DNA of 40,242 nt, taken from the NCBI GenBank assembly GCA_017616735.1, contig JAFZXP010000071.1:1-40242 (forward strand), given 5' to 3'. Both the position numbers and the translations under genes were made by a program. Shown here one piece after another: positions 1-6,645 of this stretch. Source of the stretch: Bacteroidales bacterium (lineage in GTDB: Bacteria; Bacteroidota; Bacteroidia; Bacteroidales; F082). The notes below the pieces were generated by a model. The model did not search any database. It was not told where the DNA came from and saw only the letters and a program-made list of their open reading frames with translations. Numbering within the stretch: position 1 is the first letter of the stretch; each line of letters starts with the position of its first letter.

Positions 1-51
1 CACTATCAGAATTATGTCAAATGGTATCTTTATTTTAGGGCTGAAGCGTCC

Positions 52-107
52 AAAAAAAGATAGGTAGCCAGGGCTATTTTGAGGAGCCCGCCACCTATCT
101 TTTTTTT
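52..107 (+). terminator. Strong terminator-like hairpin, possibly bidirectional
   Basis: A perfect 14-base stem (52-65 with 93-106) encloses a second small stem (GGGCT 71-75 with AGCCC 85-89). The right arm ends in an uninterrupted run of T and the left arm begins with a run of A, so it could act as an intrinsic terminator in both directions. It most likely ends an off-window plus-strand gene and also backs up termination of the S9 peptidase transcript. Confidence 0.75.
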
Positions 108-140
108 ACCTGTCACCAACTATTTTTGGCAACATTACCT

Positions 141-220
141 TTTTTAGTTTTTAGTCGTTAGTTTTTAGTCGTTAGACAGGAACCACTAACGACTAAAAAC
201 TAACGACTAAAAACTAAAAA
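141..220. repeat. 35-bp perfect inverted repeat made of heptads
   Basis: The two 35-base arms (141-175 and 186-220) are perfect reverse complements around a 10-base loop. Read on the minus strand, the arm after the S9 peptidase stop codon (221-223) is five 7-base units: TTTTTAG, TTTTTAG, TCGTTAG, TTTTTAG, TCGTTAG. The stop TAG falls in phase with the TAG that ends each unit. The stem is A/T-rich and has no U-run of its own, so it may serve as a 3' mRNA-stabilising structure rather than a terminator. Confidence 0.85.
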
Positions 221-2293
221 CTATTTCAGATAGGTATCAAGCCAATTCTTGAATCTGCGTTGCCACAGAATTCCGTTTTGAGGCTTTAAAACCCAGTGAT
301 TTTCGTCAGGGAAGTATAGGAACTCGGCCGGAATGCCACGCAATACGGCTGCGTTGTATGCCTGCATGCCTTGCGTGAAGCAGATTCTGTAATCCAAACC
401 GCCGTGAATCACAAGGATTGGAGCTGTCCACTTGTCGACAAACAAGTGAGGCGAGTTGGCGTACGATTCTTTGACACCCGGTTTGTCGGTCTCCCAGTAT
501 GCGCCGCCCAGATCCCAATTCACAAACCACATCTCTTCAGTTTCAAGATATTGGGCGTCGAGGTTGAACATGCCGTCGTGGGCGATGAGAGCCTTGAAAC
601 GTCCGTCGTGGTGGCCGGCGAGCCAATACACCGAGAATCCGCCGAAGCTTGCACCGACTGCGCCAAGTTTGTTTTCATCAACAAAAGGCTCTTTGGCCAT
701 GGCGTCGATGGCCGAGAGATAGTCTCTCATGCACTGTCCGCCGTAATCACGGCTGATCTCCTCGTTCCACTGCTGACCGAAACCTGGCAAACCGCGACGG
801 TTAGGAGCCACTACGATATAGCCGTTTGCAGCCATTTGCTGGAAGTTCCAGCGATATGACCAGAATTGGCTGACTGTGCTCTGCGGACCGCCTTCGCAGT
901 AAAGCAGAGTAGGGTATTTCTTGTTTTTGTCGAAATGAGGCGGATAAATAATCCAAGTAAGCATCATCTTGTCGTCGGTGGTTTTGATCCAGCGCTCTTC
1001 GACTTCAGCTACAGTCAATTGCTTGAAAATGTTGTCGTTGACATGTGTTATAGGCTTGAATTCACCGCTCTTTGGATCGATACTGTAAAGCTCGGTCGGA
1101 TGGCTCATGGATTGCTGTCCGCCAATGAGTTTGTCGCCAGCTACGGCAAGCGACACGAAGTTGTGTTTGCCTGTGGTGATTTTGCGGATGGTGCCGCTGT
1201 TGAGGTTGAGTTCGTAAATCTGGTCGGTGGCGTGGATGTCGCTGATGAAGTATATGGTGGAACCGTCAGCCGACCATGTCAAATTGGTTGAATTCTGGTC
1301 GAAACCAACGCTGTAGTCGGTTTTTTCGCCTGTGGCAAGATCCATCACGAACAGACGCTGTTTGTCGGCTTCGTAGCCGTCGCGTTCCATGCTTTCCCAA
1401 GCGAGTTTGTTGCCTGTAGGTGCCACGCTAAGGTTGAGGTCGTAGCCCATCATGCCTTCGGTAAGGTTGGCTGTCTGGCCGCTGGCAAGGTCGTAGCGGT
1501 AAATGTCGGTATTGGTTGATGTGGCGTAATCTTTGCCGGTTTTCTTGCGGCAGCAGTAAAGAAGTGCGCGGCTGTCTTCGGTCCATGCCACCTGTTCCAT
1601 GCCACCCCAAGGTCTGACCGGTGACTCCCATGGCTCGCCCTGAAGAATGTCGATGCCGTTGGTAATCATATCGTTACCTTTAGTTGCGATAAACAAATGA
1701 CTAAATGTGTCAACCCATTGGTCCCAATGGCGGTACATCAGGTCGTTGTTGATGCGTCCCGATGAGAGCGGCAGGTCGGGGTAGACGTCTGCAACGGTTT
1801 CTTTGATTTTAACCTCGGCTGAATACACTATCTGGCTGCCATCCGGGCTGTATTTGAAGCCTGTTATTCCGTCTTTTATGTCGGTGATTTGCTTGCGGTT
1901 CTGTCCTTGCATGTCCATTTCCCATAGCTGCATGTCGCCGCTTTTGGCTGTCATGAAGGCTATGGCGCCCGATGGAGTGAAAATTGGGCTGTACTCGCTG
2001 TGCTTGCCTTTGGTGAGGCATTTGAGATTGCTGCCGTCGGCATTCATGATGTAGATTCTGGAGAAGCCTTTGTTTTGGTCGACGTAGTAATCTGTGACAC
2101 TGTAGATGATGTGCTGACAGTCGGCTGACACTGAAAATTCGCCGATTCGGCCCATGCTCCAAAGAACTTCCGGAGTCAGGATGTCAGATTGCAGTTGGAT
2201 TTTTTCGCGTACCGGAGCCTTGGGCTGTTTGGTATCGCCGCATGAATGTAACATTAACATAATCAATGCGATAGGTAATAATAATCTTCTCAT
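221..2293 (-). CDS. S9 family prolyl oligopeptidase-type peptidase, lipoprotein
   Basis: A secreted serine peptidase of the S9 (dipeptidyl/acylaminoacyl peptidase) family, expected to cut short peptides or release N-terminal dipeptides or acyl-amino acids. The N-terminus is a lipoprotein signal ending in LHSC (Cys18), so it is probably membrane-anchored. Residues about 40-430 form WD40-like/TolB-like beta-propeller repeats (several SPDG/SADG-type motifs). The C-terminal alpha/beta-hydrolase domain carries a full catalytic triad: Ser549 in GASFGG, Asp634 in GGLDYR and His666 in DENHW. The length of 690 residues is normal for the family. It diverges from the PNGase-like gene and has its own -7 motif at 2327-2334. 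The 3' end runs straight into a heptad array. Substrate preference cannot be read from sequence. Confidence 0.93.
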   Translation of the reverse strand: MRRLLLPIALIMLMLHSCGDTKQPKAPVREKIQLQSDILTPEVLWSMGRIGEFSVSADCQHIIYSVTDYYVDQNKGFSRIYIMNADGSNLKCLTKGKHSEYSPIFTPSGAIAFMTAKSGDMQLWEMDMQGQNRKQITDIKDGITGFKYSPDGSQIVYSAEVKIKETVADVYPDLPLSSGRINNDLMYRHWDQWVDTFSHLFIATKGNDMITNGIDILQGEPWESPVRPWGGMEQVAWTEDSRALLYCCRKKTGKDYATSTNTDIYRYDLASGQTANLTEGMMGYDLNLSVAPTGNKLAWESMERDGYEADKQRLFVMDLATGEKTDYSVGFDQNSTNLTWSADGSTIYFISDIHATDQIYELNLNSGTIRKITTGKHNFVSLAVAGDKLIGGQQSMSHPTELYSIDPKSGEFKPITHVNDNIFKQLTVAEVEERWIKTTDDKMMLTWIIYPPHFDKNKKYPTLLYCEGGPQSTVSQFWSYRWNFQQMAANGYIVVAPNRRGLPGFGQQWNEEISRDYGGQCMRDYLSAIDAMAKEPFVDENKLGAVGASFGGFSVYWLAGHHDGRFKALIAHDGMFNLDAQYLETEEMWFVNWDLGGAYWETDKPGVKESYANSPHLFVDKWTAPILVIHGGLDYRICFTQGMQAYNAAVLRGIPAEFLYFPDENHWVLKPQNGILWQRRFKNWLDTYLK

Positions 2294-2322
2294 TATAAAT
2301 GAATATTAAATTTCATATAGAT

Positions 2323-2353
2323 TTTGCAAATTTACAAAATATACTTAACTTTG
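2323..2353 (+). promoter_or_regulatory. Promoter of the PNGase-like gene
   Basis: TTTG at 2323-2326, a 19-base spacer and TAACTTTG at 2346-2353 match the Bacteroidota sigma-ABfr -33/-7 consensus with canonical spacing. The start codon is at 2370, so the 5' UTR would be short. Confidence 0.75.
2327..2334 (-). promoter_or_regulatory. -7 promoter motif for S9 peptidase gene
   Basis: The minus strand reads TAAATTTG, matching Bacteroidota TAnnTTTG, 33 bases before the start codon. It adjoins the TTTG (2323-2326) of the opposing promoter, so the divergent promoters overlap. Confidence 0.6.
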
Positions 2354-2369
2354 CAGAAAAATTTTCACT

Positions 2370-4058
2370 ATGAAGCATACATTATTAATTATGTTGACGC
2401 TTTTGACGACATTGACGGTGTCGGCTCAACAACGCCTTGTTTACCAATCATATATGCTCGGTTCTGATAGCGGCGATACAACCTTCCGTGAGGTTCTGCG
2501 TTATAAGAATCAGCTTAGAATCAATGATATTCAAGAGTTTACGGGTAAGCTTATTGCTGGCGTCTCAACCGATTACACCTATGTTGACTACGACAACGAC
2601 TCGGTTTATCATCAGATGAATTATCAGGATGGTGAATCGTATTTTTATGCTTATTCATTGAAAAACAGCGGAGTGGAGTTTGAGGAAAAGGGCGAGGAGG
2701 TTGTAAAAGGCTATCGTTGCAAGAAATACAAGACTTCAATCAATTCCAACACAATAGAGGTCTGGATGACAGAAGACCTTGGTTATCAGGCAACTCCGAC
2801 CACGGCAAGAGGCTATCTGAAGGGCGTGATGGTGCGCCAGGCGATTAACGGCAACCGTGTTATGGATTTGAAAACAATCAAAAAAGACAAGAAGCTGAAG
2901 AAGAACTTGATTCCTGATAATCTGGGAGTTAGAAAGACGGGGAAGGAGCTTAACGCAATTAACAAGGAAAAACTGATTGTACGCACCAAGATATTTGACG
3001 ATGAGCAGATTCATTTTGCCAAGATTGACAAATTCCGTGGCGAAATTCCGTTTGATACGGTGCTGCATTACTCGTGGGGAACCATCATTTTGAAACGCGT
3101 CAACTTGCCGGTTTTGCCGGAGCATTATCAGCTGTTTGCCGAGCTTCACCAGCGCTCAAACGGCGATGCTTACGACCGCACAGGCTCGGTTTTTGTAATC
3201 CCGATGGATAGAAAACTATCTTTAAGTAATGCTTTAATTGATAGTATTGAAGTTATTCCTTATCAATTGGATAAGAATGGTAAAAAATACCAAGGCATAC
3301 GGCTTGAAGACGATTATATGCCTGTTGTGGAACTGATGCGATTCTTCACTCCGTTTGGCGTGAATCATTTCAACGACAGAGTGAAAATTGATGGCTTGGA
3401 ATGGGAGGATGAGGCGTATTACAAAATGGAAGTCTCGGAGCTGTCGGACCGTCTTTCGGGCGATGTTTTGATAGGCGCTTTCATCGGCAATTATGACGGC
3501 GGCGGGCATAAAGTGTCGCTTGATTTGGTGGCTTATCCGCAGGATTATGACGGCGATATTTCTAAAAACAATCGCTGGAGCTTGCCGCTTTTCAATACTT
3601 GCAATGTGATGGAAATGTCGGGTCAGAATTATGGACGTTTGTTCCAGACCGACAGCCTGACGGTGGAATTTGATATTCCTGAAGGTGTTGAGAATCTTAG
3701 ACTTAGATATATCACCACAGGCCACGGCGGCTGGGACGGAGGCGATGAGTTCAATCCTAAGGAAAACACCATTATCGTTGATGGCGAAAAGATCTTTAAA
3801 TACACTCCATGGCGTTGTGACTGCGCGACTTATCGTGAATTAAACCCGGTATCAGGCAACTTCTGGAACGGAGTGTCATCGTCCGACTTGTCGCGCTCAG
3901 GTTGGTGCCCGGGAACTGCGACAAATCCTGTGTATTTCAACTTAAGTGATTTAAAACCCGGACATCACACCATAACCATAGCAATTCCTCAGGGTGCTGA
4001 CGAAGGCGGCAGTTTCTCACACTGGATGGTGAGCGGGGTTTTGATAGGAAACAAATGA
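2370..4058 (+). CDS. Secreted PNGase F-like peptide-N-glycosidase
   Basis: Probable secreted enzyme releasing N-linked glycans from glycoproteins (amide cleavage at Asn-GlcNAc). A Sec signal peptide covers residues 1-19 (VSA|QQ). Residues about 20-180 form a beta-rich domain resembling either GLPGLI-type domains or the N-terminal bowl-like domain known from PNGase F-II enzymes; I cannot choose between them. Residues about 215-562 resemble the two-part PNGase F fold: Asp269 in YDRTG fits the catalytic Asp60 of PNGase F, Glu321 in VELMRFFTPFG fits Glu118, and Glu460 in GHGGWDGGDEF fits Glu206. The C-terminal segment with PWRCDC, NPVSGNFWNG, SRSGWCPG and TNPVYFNL is strongly family-typical. It has its own promoter and converges on the dNTPase gene with only three bases between stop codons. 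Confidence 0.85.
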   Translation: MKHTLLIMLTLLTTLTVSAQQRLVYQSYMLGSDSGDTTFREVLRYKNQLRINDIQEFTGKLIAGVSTDYTYVDYDNDSVYHQMNYQDGESYFYAYSLKNSGVEFEEKGEEVVKGYRCKKYKTSINSNTIEVWMTEDLGYQATPTTARGYLKGVMVRQAINGNRVMDLKTIKKDKKLKKNLIPDNLGVRKTGKELNAINKEKLIVRTKIFDDEQIHFAKIDKFRGEIPFDTVLHYSWGTIILKRVNLPVLPEHYQLFAELHQRSNGDAYDRTGSVFVIPMDRKLSLSNALIDSIEVIPYQLDKNGKKYQGIRLEDDYMPVVELMRFFTPFGVNHFNDRVKIDGLEWEDEAYYKMEVSELSDRLSGDVLIGAFIGNYDGGGHKVSLDLVAYPQDYDGDISKNNRWSLPLFNTCNVMEMSGQNYGRLFQTDSLTVEFDIPEGVENLRLRYITTGHGGWDGGDEFNPKENTIIVDGEKIFKYTPWRCDCATYRELNPVSGNFWNGVSSSDLSRSGWCPGTATNPVYFNLSDLKPGHHTITIAIPQGADEGGSFSHWMVSGVLIGNK

Positions 4059-4061
4059 TAA

Positions 4062-5384
4062 TCACTCAATTCCGCGCAAATCTTTGTAGAGCTGCACAGC
4101 ATAGAGATCGGTCATATTTGAGATATAGTCGAGGACGACTTGTATTTTAGAGTACAGGTCGTCTTTTTCTGTCTTGAACTGATCGGGAATGATGGATATC
4201 AAACGTTTGTGGTAGCCACTGTCGGGTTGCAGCACCGCGTCGATGAATTCCTTCATCAGGCTGCCGATGATGTTGTAGCCTCTGACTTCAATTTTGACAA
4301 CCGATGGATGCTTGTAAATGTTTGGTACTGAGAATGATCTGCAGGCTTCCAGAGCGTCGTTTTCGAGTTTCGGAAGGTGAGATATCAGGCTGTTTTTAAA
4401 TGTTCCAGCCATGATGTCGTCGTAGTTTTCGATAAACACATGCGCGACACAGTCGACCAACTTGTTGATGACGGTGGCTCGTAAGAAGGCCATGCGCTCG
4501 TTGGCGTCGGTCACGGTTTTGAAAATCTGCTCGCGGCGCTCGAAGAACCATGCTTCCTCGGGGCGGCTGTCGCTGAAGAAAGCCGTGAAATGACTGTCAA
4601 TGTCGGCGGTCTGGATGATGCCGCGTTTGTGTGCGTCTTCCATGTCGAGAATGAGATAGCATATGTCGTCGGCGGCTTCCATCATGTATGACAGGGGATG
4701 ACGCGCGTAAATCGGCTTGACGCTGTCCAGACGCGGGATTCCGCAGCCTTCCATCACTTTTTCGAATTGTTCGATTTCGCTGTTGAAGACGTTGTATTTC
4801 TTGCGGTCGCCTTTGTCGTATGAGGGATATGGGTATTTGATCAAAGTGGCGAGCGAAGCATAGGTTAGCGACAGTCCGCCTTCACGACGGCCGGCAAACT
4901 GATGTGTCAACTGGCGGAAGGCGTTGGCGTTGCCTTCGAATGAAATCAGGTCGGACCACTGTTCAGCAGGTATCTGGCTCTTTAGCGCCTGGCCTTCGCC
5001 GAATTTGAAGTAGCTGCTCATGGTTTCCTCGCCGGAGTGCCCGAAAGGAGGGTTGCCGAGATCGTGGGCGAGACAAGCTGTCGAGACTATGGTGTCGATG
5101 TCGAAGATGACATCATGAAAATCGGGACCGTATTTATCGATGAGAAATTTCGACGCTTTGCGCGCTATGGAGCGGCCGACGCTGGCCACTTCGAGACTGT
5201 GTGTCAGTCGGTTGTGCACCAGCTTGGCGCCTGGCAACGCGAAAACCTGCGTTTTGTTCTGCAGACGATGGAAGATGTTGGAGAAGATTATTCGGTCATA
5301 ATCTCTCTGAAACTCGTTTCTGATGTCGGCTACGCTCTGCGCGCGAGCTTCACGCCTTGCTGATAATAACGATTCCCAATTCAT
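4062..5384 (-). CDS. HD-domain dNTP triphosphohydrolase (dGTPase family)
   Basis: Cytoplasmic metal-dependent enzyme hydrolysing deoxynucleoside triphosphates to deoxynucleosides and triphosphate, thus tuning dNTP pools. The N-terminus (RRxARAQS..RNEFQRDYDRIIFS.IFHRLQNKTQVF) and the HD signature are clear: His62 in THSLEV, His107-Asp108 in AHDLGNPPFGHSGE, His116, and a later Asp in AADDICY. The length of 440 residues is normal for the dGTPase-like subgroup. The start at 5384 gives the usual MNWESLLS beginning. Upstream, between tsaD and this gene, lies one copy of the 80-base hairpin element plus a palindrome. I see no TAnnTTTG motif there, so it may be read through from tsaD. Confidence 0.92.
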   Translation of the reverse strand: MNWESLLSARREARAQSVADIRNEFQRDYDRIIFSNIFHRLQNKTQVFALPGAKLVHNRLTHSLEVASVGRSIARKASKFLIDKYGPDFHDVIFDIDTIVSTACLAHDLGNPPFGHSGEETMSSYFKFGEGQALKSQIPAEQWSDLISFEGNANAFRQLTHQFAGRREGGLSLTYASLATLIKYPYPSYDKGDRKKYNVFNSEIEQFEKVMEGCGIPRLDSVKPIYARHPLSYMMEAADDICYLILDMEDAHKRGIIQTADIDSHFTAFFSDSRPEEAWFFERREQIFKTVTDANERMAFLRATVINKLVDCVAHVFIENYDDIMAGTFKNSLISHLPKLENDALEACRSFSVPNIYKHPSVVKIEVRGYNIIGSLMKEFIDAVLQPDSGYHKRLISIIPDQFKTEKDDLYSKIQVVLDYISNMTDLYAVQLYKDLRGIE

Positions 5385-5410
5385 GCTTCAATTTTTACAT
5401 TATACAGTTT

Positions 5411-5491
5411 GACTCCAAACTATGCGAAGCCTCACTTCAGGGTGAGCCCTTGAGGTCTCACATTCGTGATGCTTTCGCATAGTTTTCCGTC
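5411..5491. repeat. Hairpin element, type A copy 1
   Basis: An 81-base element bounded by GAC...GTC. Its ends form a stem (AAACTATGCGAA with TTCGCATAGTTT). The core has two small hairpins: CTCAC-TTCAGG-GTGAG and TCAC-ATTC-GTGA. It is the most diverged of the four A copies, one base longer, and its outer stem has a G-C pair where the other A copies have A-T. It lies between the tsaD stop and the dNTPase start. Confidence 0.88.
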
Positions 5492-5539
5492 TTTAAAACT
5501 TCAATACTTTAAACTTATACACTATTAAACTCTTCAACT

Positions 5540-5566
5540 TTAGACGGTCGACCGACCGTCTCTACT
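5540..5566. repeat. Palindrome with GAGACG-type arm nested in repeat tail
   Basis: AGACGGTCG (5542-5550) and CGACCGTCT (5553-5561) are perfect reverse complements around AC. The right flank continues as CTAC, giving a CGTCTCTAC arm like the palindrome at 17666. Compared with the tail of the copy at 37102, this block replaces the short stretch between CTTCAACTTTA and TCAACTACTCT, so it looks inserted into the element's tail. Confidence 0.75.
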
Positions 5567-5576
5567 TTTTCAACTA

Positions 5577-5611
5577 CTCTAAACTCTCAACTCTAAACTC
5601 TAAACTCTACA
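5577..5611 (-). repeat. Heptad array directly after tsaD stop
   Basis: On the minus strand the 35 bases after the TAG stop (5612-5614) are exactly five 7-base units: TGTAGAG, TTTAGAG, TTTAGAG, TTGAGAG, TTTAGAG. No intrinsic terminator is visible here. Confidence 0.85.
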
Positions 5612-6634
5612 CTACCGCGTAGCGGTTCTAGCATAAGGAGTCATATCCTGACTTCCGAATTCTCCGCGTTTGTATTTCAGATATCCAGCCACGCCAATCA
5701 TTGCGGCATTGTCGGTGCTGAACTTGAATTTAGGGATAAAAACATCCCAGTGGTATTTCTTGCCGGCGGCGATCATGGCCTCCTGCAAGCCAGTATTTGC
5801 CGACACGCCGCCGGCTATAGCGACTTGCCTGATGCCGGTGTCTTTGGCGGCTTTTATTAACTTTTTCATCAAAGTGTCGATGATGTCTTTTTGGATAGAA
5901 GCACACAAATCGGCTTTGTTTTCCTCAATGAAGTTCTCGTTTTCCTTGAGCTTGTCTCTGAGGAAATACAAAAAACTTGTCTTCAGTCCGCTGAAACTGT
6001 AGTCGTAACCTGGGATATGAGGCTTGCTGAACTGAAATGCGTCAGGATTGCCTTCCTTGGCTAACTTATTGATTATCGGGCCTCCTGGATAGCCGAGCCC
6101 CATGATTTTGGCTGTCTTGTCGAAGGCTTCACCGGCAGCGTCGTCTATGGTCTTGCCCAAAATTTCAAGATCGAAATAGTCGTTGACTTTCATTATCTGG
6201 GTGTGACCGCCAGAAACTGTCAAGCAAAGAAATGGGAACTGCGGGACTGGCGTAGGATTGTCGGGTTCTTGCGCAAAAAGTGCCAGCACATGACCGTTGG
6301 TATGATTGATTTCAATCATCGGTATGTCCATTGCGAGCGCGAAAGCCTTTGAAAATGAGGTGCCTACAAGCAATGAACCTAATAATCCCGGTCCACGTGT
6401 AAAAGCTATTGCACGTATTTGATTTTTTTGTATATTTGCTTGCTTGATTGCGGCATCGACAACCGGAATGATATTCTGTTGGTGAGCGCGCGATGCAAGC
6501 TCGGGGATGACGCCTCCGTACTGACGGTGAACCTCTTGATTAGCAATGACATTTGACAAAACTGTCGTGCCTCTGAGGACAGCCGCTGAAGTGTCGTCGC
6601 ACGATGATTCGATAGCTAAAATATATTCGTCCAT
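5612..6634 (-). CDS. tsaD: tRNA N6-threonylcarbamoyladenosine synthase subunit TsaD
   Basis: Catalyses, with TsaB/TsaE, transfer of the threonylcarbamoyl group to A37 of tRNAs that read ANN codons. Family marks are plain: the N-terminal MDEYILAIESSCDDTSAAVL, RAHQQNI, the GPGLLGSLLVG loop, the metal-binding HTNGH (His111, His115), SGGHTQ, GGVSANTGL and the STDNAAMIG C-terminal motif. I take the start at 6634 (340 residues). A longer in-frame start at 6661 would add nine residues with no family support and would lie upstream of the -7 motif at 6651-6658. It diverges from tamB with only 11 bases between start codons. Its stop is followed at once by a heptad array and one hairpin element. Confidence 0.97.
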   Translation of the reverse strand: MDEYILAIESSCDDTSAAVLRGTTVLSNVIANQEVHRQYGGVIPELASRAHQQNIIPVVDAAIKQANIQKNQIRAIAFTRGPGLLGSLLVGTSFSKAFALAMDIPMIEINHTNGHVLALFAQEPDNPTPVPQFPFLCLTVSGGHTQIMKVNDYFDLEILGKTIDDAAGEAFDKTAKIMGLGYPGGPIINKLAKEGNPDAFQFSKPHIPGYDYSFSGLKTSFLYFLRDKLKENENFIEENKADLCASIQKDIIDTLMKKLIKAAKDTGIRQVAIAGGVSANTGLQEAMIAAGKKYHWDVFIPKFKFSTDNAAMIGVAGYLKYKRGEFGSQDMTPYARTATR

Positions 6635-6645
6635 AGCATTAAAGA

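Larger units (their letters stand above)
1..220. other. Left-edge intergenic region with two hairpins
   Basis: No gene can be assigned here. Two forward frames stay open from the left edge (stops at 61-63 and 65-67) and a third stops at 36-38, so the 3' end of an upstream plus-strand gene may be present, but nothing identifies it. The rest of the region is a terminator-like hairpin (52-106) and a large inverted heptad repeat (141-220), annotated separately. Confidence 0.6.

Noticed and set aside
1-67. 3' end of an upstream plus-strand gene
   Set aside because: Three frames give short tails ending near the hairpin and none carries a recognisable C-terminus, so no gene is called.
5411-5491. 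Hairpin elements as integron attC sites
   Set aside because: No GTTRRRY/RYYYAAC core sites are seen, there is no integrase, and the flanking genes are housekeeping genes in normal orientation.
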